Below, piece by piece: positions 8,129 to 16,456 of a DNA stretch of 64,000 nt; position 1 is the stretch's first letter, and every line of letters begins with the position of its first letter. The notes below the pieces were generated by a model. It ran no database searches, was not told where the DNA came from, and saw nothing but the letters and a program-made list of their open reading frames with translations. This DNA is from Cupriavidus necator N-1. Lineage in GTDB: Bacteria > Pseudomonadota > Gammaproteobacteria > Burkholderiales > Burkholderiaceae. The position numbers and the translations under genes were made by a program. The DNA is taken from assembly GCF_000219215.1 (NCBI RefSeq), contig NC_015726.1, positions 1,054,001 to 1,118,000 on the forward strand, written 5' to 3'.

Positions 8129-9829
8129 TCAGCGTGCCGCATGCTCGGCCGGCCCGCCGCTGCTGGCGCCGGTCGGACTGGCCGTGCCCAGGCTCTGTGC
8201 CAGGTCCACCAGCTTGAGGAACTCGCCCCGATAGCCAAAGCGGTCGGTGCCGCGGGCGCCCTGGGCCAGCGCGCGGGCATCTGCGTAGCGCCAGTCGCCG
8301 GTGAACTTGCCGCCGCGCAGCACCTGGCCGAAACCGGCCACCGCCGCGGCAAAGCGGAAGTCGTCATCGCCTTGCGCCAGCGGGCGGATGGCCTGCCGCG
8401 CGACGGTGATGTCCATCAACTGGCTGGTGCTGGCGGCGGGCAGCTTGTAGCGCAGCTTGATGTGCGCCAGTTCGCCGTCGCGCCCCGGCACGGGTGCGGC
8501 CAGCTGGTAGCGCAGCGGATCGACCATCCCGGGCTGGCCGGCCAGCGTCAGCTCATACAGCGCCGTCACGGTGTGGCCCGCGCCGATATCGCCGGCATCG
8601 ACCTTGTCGTTGTTGAAGTCCTCGCGCGCCAGCATGCGGTTCTCGTAGCCGATCAGGCGATACTCCTTCACCGTTGCCGGATTGAATTCCACCTGGATCT
8701 TCACGTCGCGCGCGATGGTGGCCAGCGTCGAGCTGATCTCGCTGACCAGCACCTTGTTGCCTTCCATCAGGTTGTCGATATACGAATAGGCGCCGTCGCC
8801 GGCATCGGCCAGCTGCTCCATCAGCTGCTCGTTGTAGTTGCCGGTGCCGAAGCCGAGCGTGGACAGCGACACGCCGGACTTGCGCTTCTCTTCCACCATG
8901 CTCTTGAGCTGCCGGAAGTCGGTCACGCCCACGTTGAAGTCGCCGTCGGTGGCCAGCAGCACGCGGTTGATGCCGCCGGCGATAAAGCTCTGTTGCGCGG
9001 CCTGGTAGGCCAGCGCGATGCCACTGGCGCCGGCGGTGCTGCCCCCGGCCACGAGCTGGTCGACGGCGGCGCTGATGGCGGTCTTGTCGCTGCCCGGCGT
9101 GGGCGGCAGCGCCACGCGCGTGCCGCTGGCATAGGTGACCAGCGTGATGCGGTCCTGCGGGCGCAGCTTGTTCACCAGCAGCTTCAGCGAAGACTTCAGC
9201 AGCGGCAGCTTGTCCGGCGAGTTCATCGAACCCGATACATCCACCAGGAATACCAGGTTGGCAGGCGGCAGCGCGCCGCTGGCCATGTCCTTGCCCTTGA
9301 TGCCGATGCGCAGCAGCACATTGGCCGGGTGCCAGGGCGCGGGCGCCAGCGCGGCATGCACGGCGAACGGGCGACCGTCGGCGGGCTGGGCATAGTCATA
9401 GGGGAAGTAGTTCAGCAGCTCTTCCACGCGCACCGCATCGGCCGGCGGCACGCGCCCGGCATTGAGCATGCGGCGCATATTGCTGTAGCTACCGGTATCG
9501 ACATCGATGCTGAAGGTGGATACCGGCGCCTGCGCCACCAGCCTGACGCCGTTTTCCTCGATGACGCCGTAGCGTTCGCGCTCGGCCGGCGCAGGCGGCG
9601 GCAGGTGGTAGGGCATGGCCAGCGCGGCGCGCGGGGCGACGGCATGCAATTCCATGGCGGGCGTTGCCTGGCCAGCCTTGGCGGCCTGGTCGTGCGTGGG
9701 CGCCGGCGCTGCGGGTGGCGGCACAGGCTGTGCCACTTCCTGGGGAAGCGACGGCGAATGCCCGCCGCAGGCCGACAGCGCCAGTGCGGCAGCAAGACTG
9801 GAAATGACGGCCGGTGCGCGAAGTTGCAT
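8129..9829 (-). CDS. VWA-domain lipoprotein, YfbK-like
   Basis: 566 residues. The lipobox L-S-A-C gives Cys21. A Pro/Ala linker is followed by the VWF-type N-terminal region (TFSIDVDTGSYSNMRRML), then a von Willebrand A domain with an intact MIDAS motif DVSGS and the downstream TDGDFNVG, and a C-terminal DUF3520-like beta region ending in GYRGEFLKLVDLA. YfbK-type proteins are exported and bind Mg2+ via MIDAS, but the ligand is unknown. It is followed on the same strand by an ECF sigma and anti-sigma, so it may be part of, or sensed by, that signalling unit. Confidence 0.88.
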   Translation of the reverse strand: MQLRAPAVISSLAAALALSACGGHSPSLPQEVAQPVPPPAAPAPTHDQAAKAGQATPAMELHAVAPRAALAMPYHLPPPAPAERERYGVIEENGVRLVAQAPVSTFSIDVDTGSYSNMRRMLNAGRVPPADAVRVEELLNYFPYDYAQPADGRPFAVHAALAPAPWHPANVLLRIGIKGKDMASGALPPANLVFLVDVSGSMNSPDKLPLLKSSLKLLVNKLRPQDRITLVTYASGTRVALPPTPGSDKTAISAAVDQLVAGGSTAGASGIALAYQAAQQSFIAGGINRVLLATDGDFNVGVTDFRQLKSMVEEKRKSGVSLSTLGFGTGNYNEQLMEQLADAGDGAYSYIDNLMEGNKVLVSEISSTLATIARDVKIQVEFNPATVKEYRLIGYENRMLAREDFNNDKVDAGDIGAGHTVTALYELTLAGQPGMVDPLRYQLAAPVPGRDGELAHIKLRYKLPAASTSQLMDITVARQAIRPLAQGDDDFRFAAAVAGFGQVLRGGKFTGDWRYADARALAQGARGTDRFGYRGEFLKLVDLAQSLGTASPTGASSGGPAEHAAR

Positions 9830-10001
9830 GTTTTTCTCCTGAGCGGCCGCGGGGCGGGTTCCCGGTCATGACGGCCTGTCGATGAAACGGCGCAGATTAG
9901 CGATCGGGGTTAAACCGGGAGAATTTTTTGCTGCACCTTCATGTGGCCCCCGCATGTGGCGGCAGTCAGACTTTCTTGCCCCAGAATGCGCCGATCGCCA
10001 C

Positions 10002-10007
10002 TACAAT
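10002..10007 (+). promoter_or_regulatory. Candidate -10 element of the ggt promoter
   Basis: TACAAT lies 30 bases before the gamma-glutamyltransferase ATG. No good -35 hexamer is visible at 16-18 bases. Confidence 0.35.
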
Positions 10008-10036
10008 CGTTTGATCCTTCCCCCAGGAGATATCGC

Positions 10037-11917
10037 ATGGCTCACCCTGACCTCTCTTCGATGGCGTGGCGCGGCGCGCTGGCCCTTGCCCTGACGGCGC
10101 TGCTCGGTGCTTGTGGTACCCAGGGCGGAGGGACCGCCACGCCGGCCGCGCCTGCCGCCCCGACCGCGACCACGCCACCGGCCGCCATGCCGCCGGCACC
10201 GGAAGTGTCGTCCGGCTATCGCCCCGGCATGTCCACGGCCTACGCGCAGCGCCATATGGCGGCCGCGGCCAACCCGCTCGCGAGCGAGGCCGGGCGCGCC
10301 ATCCTGCGCCAGGGCGGCTCGGCCATCGATGCCGCCATCGCGATGCAGGCCGTGCTGACGCTGGTCGAGCCGCAGGCCACCGGCATCGGCGGCGGCGCCT
10401 TCATCATGTACTGGGATGGCAAGAACGTTCAGGCCTTCGACGGCCGCGAGACCGCCCCTGCCGGCGCCACCGAAAACCTGTTCCTGCGTTCCGACGGCAA
10501 GCCCATGGAGTTCAGCGAGGCCCAGATCGGCGGACGCTCCGTCGGCACGCCCGGCGTGATGCGCGCGCTGGAAATGGCGCACCGGAAGCACGGCCGCCTG
10601 CCCTGGGCCAAGCTGTTCCAGCCCGCCATCGACCTGGCGGAGAAGGGCTTCCCGATCTCGGAGCGGCTGTACACGCAAGTGGCGGCCGACAAGTTCCTGG
10701 CCAATTCGCCGGAGATGGCCGCGTACTTCCTGGATGCACAGGGCAAGCCCAAGCCGGCCGGCACGGTGCTGAAGAACCCGAAGCTGGCACAGACCCTGCG
10801 CGATGTCGCCCGGCGCGGTGCCGGCGTGCTCTACAGCGGACCGATCGCGCGCGATATCGTCGCCAAGGTGAACGATGGCAGCAATGCCGGCTCGCTGTCG
10901 CTGGCTGACCTAGGCAGCTACCGGGCCAAGCAGCGCGTGCCGGTCTGCACCGACTACAAGCGCTGGAAGATCTGCGGCATGCCGCCGCCGTCGTCGGGCG
11001 GCATCGCCATCGCGCAGATCCTGGGCACGCTGCAGGCGCTCGAAACCAAGAATCCCAAGTACGCGCTGGCCGCGCTCAAGCCACAGGGCGTGAACACGCC
11101 GGCGGTGATGGAGGCCAATCCCGACGCGGTCCACGCGATCTCCGAAGCTGACCGCCTGGCCTATGCCGACCGTGGCCTGTACGTGGCCGATACCGACTTC
11201 GTGCCGGTCAACGTGACCGGCCTGGTCAGCCCGTCCTACCTTGCCACGCGCGCGGAGCTGATCGGCGACAAGAGCATGGGCAAGGCCCAGCCAGGGGTGC
11301 CGCCGGGCACGGCGATGGCTTACGCGCCCGACCGTTCGCCGCCGCGCGTTTCCACCTCGCAGATCGTTGCGGTCGATGACCGCGGCGGGGCGATTTCGAT
11401 GACCACCACGATCGAGTCGTACTTCGGCTCGCATCTGATGGTGCGCGGTTTCATGCTGAACAACCAGCTGACCGACTTCTCCTTCGTGCCGAGCGAGAAC
11501 GGCAAGCCGGTGGCCAACCGCGTGGAGCCGGGCAAGCGCCCGCGCTCGTCGATGGCGCCGACGCTGGTGTTCGACCGCGAGAGCGGCCAGCTGGTCGCCA
11601 CGGTCGGTTCGCCGGGCGGCTCGCAGATCATCGAGTACGTGTCCAAGACCCTGGTCGGCATGCTGGACTGGAACATGGACGTGCAGGCCGCCATCGGCAT
11701 GGGCAACTTCGGCAGCCGCAACGGCCCGACCGAGGTGGAGAAGGGGCTGGTGTCGCCGGGCCTGGTGCAGGCACTGCAGCAGCGCGGCCACCAGGTGGCC
11801 GAGATCGAGATGACCAGCGGCACGCAGGCCATCATGCGCAAGCAGGGGCCTGACGGCAAGGCGGTGTGGGCGGGTGGTGCGGACCCGCGGCGGGAAGGGG
11901 TGGCGCTGGGGGATTGA
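10037..11917 (+). CDS. ggt: Gamma-glutamyltransferase (lipoprotein form)
   Basis: 626-residue N-terminal nucleophile hydrolase that cleaves or transfers the gamma-glutamyl group of glutathione, made as a proenzyme that self-cleaves. The predicted nucleophile is Thr440 in the segment VSTSQIVAVDD, which aligns with the T-T-H-Y-S-V-V-D start of the E. coli small subunit. Downstream are the conserved LLNNQ-like MLNNQLTDF and GSPGGSQIIEYV. The N-terminus has a lipobox L-L-G-A-C (Cys26), so unlike soluble periplasmic GGT it is probably membrane-anchored. ATG 10037 follows AGGAGA. It ends just before a strong terminator. Confidence 0.93.
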   Translation: MAHPDLSSMAWRGALALALTALLGACGTQGGGTATPAAPAAPTATTPPAAMPPAPEVSSGYRPGMSTAYAQRHMAAAANPLASEAGRAILRQGGSAIDAAIAMQAVLTLVEPQATGIGGGAFIMYWDGKNVQAFDGRETAPAGATENLFLRSDGKPMEFSEAQIGGRSVGTPGVMRALEMAHRKHGRLPWAKLFQPAIDLAEKGFPISERLYTQVAADKFLANSPEMAAYFLDAQGKPKPAGTVLKNPKLAQTLRDVARRGAGVLYSGPIARDIVAKVNDGSNAGSLSLADLGSYRAKQRVPVCTDYKRWKICGMPPPSSGGIAIAQILGTLQALETKNPKYALAALKPQGVNTPAVMEANPDAVHAISEADRLAYADRGLYVADTDFVPVNVTGLVSPSYLATRAELIGDKSMGKAQPGVPPGTAMAYAPDRSPPRVSTSQIVAVDDRGGAISMTTTIESYFGSHLMVRGFMLNNQLTDFSFVPSENGKPVANRVEPGKRPRSSMAPTLVFDRESGQLVATVGSPGGSQIIEYVSKTLVGMLDWNMDVQAAIGMGNFGSRNGPTEVEKGLVSPGLVQALQQRGHQVAEIEMTSGTQAIMRKQGPDGKAVWAGGADPRREGVALGD

Positions 11918-11936
11918 GCGCCGCGCGACGCGGATG

Positions 11937-11964
11937 AAAAACGGGCGCCTCGGCGCCCGTTTTC
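11937..11964 (+). terminator. Bidirectional terminator between ggt and the convergent kinase gene
   Basis: An 8-bp stem with a CTCG tetraloop (ACGGGCGC/GCGCCCGT, 11941-11948 and 11953-11960) is flanked by A4 on the left and T4 on the right. It can serve ggt on the plus strand and the four-gene operon on the minus strand. Confidence 0.88.
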
Positions 11965-11984
11965 TTGCCGCAGCCGTTGCTGCG

Positions 11985-13061
11985 TCAGCCCTTCGCCTTC
12001 TGCGCGTACTGCCACCCCATCTCCGCCATCGGCCGCGCGCGCTTGCCCGCGTCCAGCGCCTGCGCCGACGACGCGGTACCGTCCACCACGCGCTTCATGA
12101 TCCCCTGCAGGATGCCGGCGATGCGGAACATGCTGAAGGCCAGGTAGAAGTTCCAGTCGCCGGTGATCGGGCGGCCGGTGCGCTGCTCGTACAGGCGGCG
12201 GTAGCTGGCTTCGTCGGGGATGCCCAGTGCGGCGAAGTCCACGCCTGCAATGCCGCGGAACTGGCCCGGGGCGATATGCCAGCTCATGCAGTGATAGCTG
12301 AAGTCCGCCATCGGGTGGCCCAGCGTGGACAGTTCCCAGTCCAGCACCGCCAGCACGCGCGGCTCGGTCGGGTGGAACATCAGGTTGTCCAGCCGGTAGT
12401 CGCCATGCACGATCGAGGTCAGGTCGGCGTCTTCCTGCGGGATATGCTGCGGCAGCCAGTCCATCAGCGCGTCCATCGACGGGATCGATTCGGTCTCGGA
12501 CAGCTTGTACTGCTTGGTCCAGCGCTCGATCTGGCGCTGGAAGTAGTTGCCGGGCTTGCCGTAGTCGCCCAGGCCGATGGCGTTGTAGTCGACCGTGTGC
12601 AGCGCGGCGATGACGCGGTTCATCTCGTCGTAGATGGCGCTGCGCTCGGCGGTGCTCATGCCCGGCAGCGACTGGTCCCACAGCACGCGGCCGGCGACGA
12701 ACTCCATGATGTAGAAGGCGCGGCCGATCACGGACTCGTCCTCGCACAGCGCGTACATGCGCGCCACCGGCACGTCGCTGCCGGCCAGCGCGGCCATCAC
12801 GCGGTACTCGCGCTCGATCGCGTGCGCCGAAGGCAGCAGCTTGCTCTTGGGGCCGGGCTTGGCGCGCATCACGTAGGTCTGGCCCGGCGTGACCAGCTTG
12901 AAGGTCGGGTTGGACTGGCCGCCCTTGAACTGCTCCACGGTCAGCGGGCCGGCAAAGCCCTCCACGTGCTGGCGCATCCAGGCTTCCAGCGCGTCGGTGT
13001 CGAAGCGCTGCTGGTCCGCCACCGGGCGCGTGCCCTCGAAGTGCGATACGTTGCTCGTCAT
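11985..13061 (-). CDS. APH-fold kinase, LvaA/ACAD10-11 N-domain type
   Basis: 358-residue aminoglycoside-phosphotransferase-fold protein. The N-lobe includes FKGGQSNPTFKL, and the catalytic loop reads H219-G-D221-Y-R-L-D-N226, followed by the metal-binding D241-W-E of the DFG-like position. The DWELSTLGHPMADFSY block is characteristic of the kinase domain fused to ACAD in human ACAD10/11 and of LvaA, which phosphorylates the 4-hydroxy group of 4-hydroxyacyl-CoA. It is the last gene of an operon with a phosphatase-like gene, a crotonase and a 3-hydroxyacyl-CoA dehydrogenase. ATG 13061 has GGAGA upstream. The substrate is inferred. Confidence 0.88.
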   Translation of the reverse strand: MTSNVSHFEGTRPVADQQRFDTDALEAWMRQHVEGFAGPLTVEQFKGGQSNPTFKLVTPGQTYVMRAKPGPKSKLLPSAHAIEREYRVMAALAGSDVPVARMYALCEDESVIGRAFYIMEFVAGRVLWDQSLPGMSTAERSAIYDEMNRVIAALHTVDYNAIGLGDYGKPGNYFQRQIERWTKQYKLSETESIPSMDALMDWLPQHIPQEDADLTSIVHGDYRLDNLMFHPTEPRVLAVLDWELSTLGHPMADFSYHCMSWHIAPGQFRGIAGVDFAALGIPDEASYRRLYEQRTGRPITGDWNFYLAFSMFRIAGILQGIMKRVVDGTASSAQALDAGKRARPMAEMGWQYAQKAKG

Positions 13062-13121
13062 GCTGTCTCCGTTGGTTTTCTGTTCGGTATCGGTTGGGAT
13101 TCGATCAAGTCCGCGGCGCAC

Positions 13122-13847
13122 TCAGCCCTGCGGCTGGCGTCCGCGCAAATACTGGTGCAGCAGCACTTCCATGGTGGTGTGGCGCGTGCCGCTGTGAACG
13201 GGCGTGGGCGGCGAGTAGTTGGTCATGCGCACCACCCAGTCGAGCGGATCGTCGCCCATGTCGAGCACATTGATGCAGCCCGCGGTCTGCAGCAGCGAGC
13301 CGAAGAACACGCGCCGCCCGCAGGTGATGGCCTGCGACAGGATGGCGCGGTTGGTGCCGCCATGCAGCACCATCAGCGCGGTGTCCCAGTCGGGATCGGC
13401 GCGCAGGCGCTCCAGCGCGGGCAGCACGCGGTCGAGGAACTGGCCGATGGTCTCGCCGTTGAGGAAGCGCTTGTCTTCGGGGACTTCGCCCTCGAAGGCG
13501 CCGACGAAGGCGTCGCGCAGGTCGTGGTCGGCGATGGTGGACAGGTCGCCGCCACGGATTTCCTGCAGCGCGGGCCAGACTTCCGGCACCACGTCGTCCA
13601 TCCCGGGCAGTTCGGCCAGCACGCGCTCAGCCGTCTCGACGGTGCGCGGCAGGCCGCTGACGATGACGCGGTCGAAGCGAATCTGTTCGGCGGCAAAGGC
13701 GCGCCCGGCGGCGGTGGCCTGCATGCGGCCGGTCTCGTTCAGGGGCACCATCTCGGGCAGGGCAGGGCGCCCGGCCTCGTCAAAATATGAAACGGCACCA
13801 TGCCGCATCAGGTAGATGCGGCGACGCGAGGACGGCGGCAATTCCAT
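13122..13847 (-). CDS. Histidine phosphatase family protein
   Basis: 241 residues with the phosphoglycerate-mutase-like signature R15-H16-G17 near the N-terminus (RIYLMRHGAVS), a second basic motif (SGLPRTVETAE), the acidic segment EIRGGDLS and the second catalytic His in VLHGGTNRAIL. Such enzymes remove phosphate from small molecules through a phosphohistidine intermediate. ATG 13847 is preceded by a strong AAGGAGA; the same frame continues far upstream but without coding character. It lies 60 bases before the kinase gene and 83 bases after the crotonase in one operon. Its substrate is unknown; acting on the phosphorylated acyl product of the neighbour is possible but speculative. Confidence 0.88.
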   Translation of the reverse strand: MELPPSSRRRIYLMRHGAVSYFDEAGRPALPEMVPLNETGRMQATAAGRAFAAEQIRFDRVIVSGLPRTVETAERVLAELPGMDDVVPEVWPALQEIRGGDLSTIADHDLRDAFVGAFEGEVPEDKRFLNGETIGQFLDRVLPALERLRADPDWDTALMVLHGGTNRAILSQAITCGRRVFFGSLLQTAGCINVLDMGDDPLDWVVRMTNYSPPTPVHSGTRHTTMEVLLHQYLRGRQPQG

Positions 13848-13930
13848 GCGTTGTCTCCTTGCATTGTGCCGGCATGCCCGTCTGCCGCGGGCTGGCCGTT
13901 CGGGTAAAGCCAGGCGTCCGGCGCCCGGCT

Positions 13931-14710
13931 TCAGCGGTACTGCGGCTTGCGCTTTTCCAGGAAGGCGCTGATGCCTTCGCCGCCGTCGGGGTGATGCAGC
14001 GCGGCGACGAAGCTGTCGCGCTCGGCCAGCAGGTGTTCGGCGCGCGATGCGGTGGCCGCGTGGTTGATCAGATCCTTGATGCGGCCCACGGCGTGCGGCG
14101 ACTGGCGGGCAAGGCCGGCGGCCAGGCGCAGGGCCTCGTCCAGGGCCTGGCCCGGCTCGGTGACGCGGTTGACCAGCCCGAACTGCGCCAGCCGCGCCGC
14201 GTCCACCGGCTTGCCTTCCATCATCAGTTCGCTGGCCAGCGGGCGCGGCAGCGCGCGTGCGATCTCGTACGAACCGCCGCCGTCGGGCGTGAGCCCCACG
14301 GAAACATAGGCCATCACGAACTTGGCATTGCTGGCCGCCACTACAAAGTCGCACGCCAGCACCACCGAGAAGCCCGCGCCCGCGGCCGCGCCTTCCACCG
14401 CCGCGATGATCGGCTTGGGAAAGGCGTGCAGCGACTCGACCCAGCCGTTCAGCAGGGCGATGCTGGCGGCCTGCACCTCCTGCGGCTGGCTGCGGTTGCC
14501 GAGCAGCCGGTTCAGGTTGCCGCCGGCGCAGAAAATGCCGTCGGCGCCGGTGATGATGACTGCGCGCACCGAGTCATCGGCCGCAGCCTGATCCAGCGCC
14601 TGCTGCGAGGCCGCGTAGATGTCCGGGTGCAGCGCATTGCGTGCCTCGGGGTTCGAGATGGTCAGCACCAGCGTCGAATCGACGCGGTGGGAAAGCAACT
14701 GTGCGGGCAT
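13931..14710 (-). CDS. Enoyl-CoA hydratase/isomerase family, PaaG-like
   Basis: 259-residue crotonase-fold protein. CoA-binding and oxyanion-hole elements are present (ADGIFCAGGNLN and EGAAAGAGFSVVLACD). Neither of the two Glu residues of classical enoyl-CoA hydratase is at its usual place: the first position is occupied by a small residue, and the second segment reads SVGLTPDGGGSYE with Asp, as in PaaG-type isomerases. It therefore more likely isomerises or rearranges an enoyl-CoA than hydrates it. It lies 33 bases after the 3-hydroxyacyl-CoA dehydrogenase gene, in the same operon. Confidence 0.88.
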   Translation of the reverse strand: MPAQLLSHRVDSTLVLTISNPEARNALHPDIYAASQQALDQAAADDSVRAVIITGADGIFCAGGNLNRLLGNRSQPQEVQAASIALLNGWVESLHAFPKPIIAAVEGAAAGAGFSVVLACDFVVAASNAKFVMAYVSVGLTPDGGGSYEIARALPRPLASELMMEGKPVDAARLAQFGLVNRVTEPGQALDEALRLAAGLARQSPHAVGRIKDLINHAATASRAEHLLAERDSFVAALHHPDGGEGISAFLEKRKPQYR

Positions 14711-14743
14711 GGGCGTGGCTCGGTCGGTGGGGCGGTGGCGGGC

Positions 14744-16267
14744 TTACTGCTCTTCGGCCAGCAGCGACAGGCCCAGGCCGGCACGGCGCCACAGCCACGG
14801 GCTCGGGCGGTAGCGCATGTCGCCGGTGAGCGCTTCCATGTTGCGCAGCGTCTCCAGCACCAGTTGCGGGCCGACCGCATCGCCCAGCGCCAGCGGGCCC
14901 TTGGGATAGCCCAGGCCCAGGTTGACGGCGAGGTCGATGTCCGACGGCGTGGCGATGCGTTGCTGCGCGATATCGCTGGCGATATTGATGATGCAGCAGA
15001 GCACGCGCTGCGCGACGAAGCCGGCCGAGTCGCGGATCACCGTGACCGGCACGCCGTCGCTGCCAAACAGGCCGTGCGCGGCATCACGGGCGGCGGCGCT
15101 GGTGGCCGGCGTGGTCATCAGCGTGCGGCGCTTGGTGGCCTCGAACGGCAGCAGCGTGTCGATGGCGACGGTGCGGGCCGGGTCCAGGCCCTGTTGCAGC
15201 GCGCTGGTGGTGGCGTCCAGGCCGAGCGGGGTGACGATGATCAGCGCATCGGCCGACGGCTTGTTGCCGCCTTCCGGGGTCACGCCCAGCGCGCCCAGCA
15301 GCTTGCTCACCATGGCGTGGCCGCGCTCGCTGGCGTGGCTGACCCACACGCTCGACGGGCGCGCGCCCGGCACCGCGGCAGCGGCCGGCACTTTCTTCTG
15401 GCCATCGGCGTACGAATAGAAACCAGCACCCGCCTTGCGGCCGATCAGCCCGCCGACCGCGCGGATCGCGGTGATCGGCGAGGGGCGGTAGCGCGGTTCC
15501 TGGTAGAACTGGTTGTAGATCGATTCCATCACCGGGTGCGACACGTCCAGCCCGGTCAGGTCCATCAGCTCGAACGGCCCCATGCGGAAGCCGGCCTGCT
15601 CGCGCATGATGTTGTCGATGTCGGAAAACCCGGCCACGCCTTCCTGCGCGACTTTCAGGCCTTCGATATTCATACCGCGGCCGGCATGGTTGACGATAAA
15701 GCCCGGCATGTCCTTGCAGCGCACCGGCGTATGGCCCATGCGGCGCGACAATGCCATCAGCGCGTCGCCCACCGCGGGGTTGCCCGACAGGCCGTCGATG
15801 ACCTCGACCACCTTCATCAGCGGCACCGGGTTGAAGAAGTGGTAGCCGGCGATACGGCCCGGGTGCCTGGCGCCGACTGCGATGGCAGTGATCGACAGCG
15901 ACGACGTGTTGGAGGCAATGACGGCGTCTTCACGCAGGACCGCTTCGAGCTTGGCGATCAGGTCGCGCTTGACTTCCAGTTTCTCGACGATGGCTTCCAG
16001 CACCATGTCGCAGCCGGCCAGGTCTTCCAGCGTGCCGCAGGGCTTGACGCGGGCCAGCGTGGCCTCGGCGTCGGCAGCGCTGATCTTGCCCTTGTCGGCG
16101 AGCTTGGCCAGCGTGTCCTGCAGGTACTGGCGCGCGGCGGCCACCGCTTGCGGGTTGGTGTCGTACAGGTTGACGGTCAGGCCCGCCTGCGCGGCGATCT
16201 GCGCGATGCCCCGGCCCATGGCGCCGGTGCCGACGATACCCAGCGTATCGATGGTGAAAGTGCTCAT
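14744..16267 (-). CDS. paaH: 3-hydroxyacyl-CoA dehydrogenase, PaaH/PaaC type
   Basis: 507 residues, first gene of the four-gene minus-strand operon. The N-terminal Rossmann domain starts with GIVGTGAMGRGIAQIAAQAG and is followed by the catalytic segment YHFFNPVPLMKVVEV. The C-terminal dimerisation domain is duplicated, as in PaaH-type enzymes of about 500 residues (single-copy FadB-like homologues are near 280). It oxidises 3-hydroxyacyl-CoA to 3-ketoacyl-CoA with NAD+. Two consecutive ATG codons exist; 16267 is chosen because GGGA is too close to 16270. The promoter region carries an ACGATCGT palindrome shared with the divergent GST gene. The symbol is by family, not proven pathway. Confidence 0.9.
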   Translation of the reverse strand: MSTFTIDTLGIVGTGAMGRGIAQIAAQAGLTVNLYDTNPQAVAAARQYLQDTLAKLADKGKISAADAEATLARVKPCGTLEDLAGCDMVLEAIVEKLEVKRDLIAKLEAVLREDAVIASNTSSLSITAIAVGARHPGRIAGYHFFNPVPLMKVVEVIDGLSGNPAVGDALMALSRRMGHTPVRCKDMPGFIVNHAGRGMNIEGLKVAQEGVAGFSDIDNIMREQAGFRMGPFELMDLTGLDVSHPVMESIYNQFYQEPRYRPSPITAIRAVGGLIGRKAGAGFYSYADGQKKVPAAAAVPGARPSSVWVSHASERGHAMVSKLLGALGVTPEGGNKPSADALIIVTPLGLDATTSALQQGLDPARTVAIDTLLPFEATKRRTLMTTPATSAAARDAAHGLFGSDGVPVTVIRDSAGFVAQRVLCCIINIASDIAQQRIATPSDIDLAVNLGLGYPKGPLALGDAVGPQLVLETLRNMEALTGDMRYRPSPWLWRRAGLGLSLLAEEQ

Positions 16268-16296
16268 CATTCGTCCCAGAAGTTGTGGTTAAATTA

Positions 16297-16308
16297 GCAC
16301 GATCGTAC
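16297..16308. promoter_or_regulatory. Near-palindromic operator candidate between paaH-like and GST genes
   Basis: GCACGATCGTAC contains the perfect 8-bp palindrome ACGATCGT, 30 bases before the dehydrogenase ATG and 149 bases before the divergent GST. Palindromes of this core are used by TetR-type regulators of acyl-CoA catabolic genes in Burkholderiales (from memory). No regulator gene is adjacent. Confidence 0.4.
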
Positions 16309-16456
16309 GTTTTTTGCACCTTCCGCGACAGTCCAGCGGGGCAGGCGGCGTGCGCTGATCGGCCAGCCGGTACACTGCAGACCCCGGATGGTCCACAATC
16401 ACCCGACATCCGCACCGTGCGATGCGGGGATCATTCCAATAACGGAGAGAGACGAC

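Noticed and set aside
7922-9871. Plus-strand open frame of about 649 codons
   Set aside because: Antisense to the VWA lipoprotein, whose lipobox and MIDAS motif prove the minus-strand reading.
13787-16297. Long plus-strand open frame of about 836 codons
   Set aside because: It is antisense to the phosphatase, crotonase and 3-hydroxyacyl-CoA dehydrogenase genes, which have clear motifs; the composition (His/Arg/Gln-rich) is that of a high-GC shadow frame.
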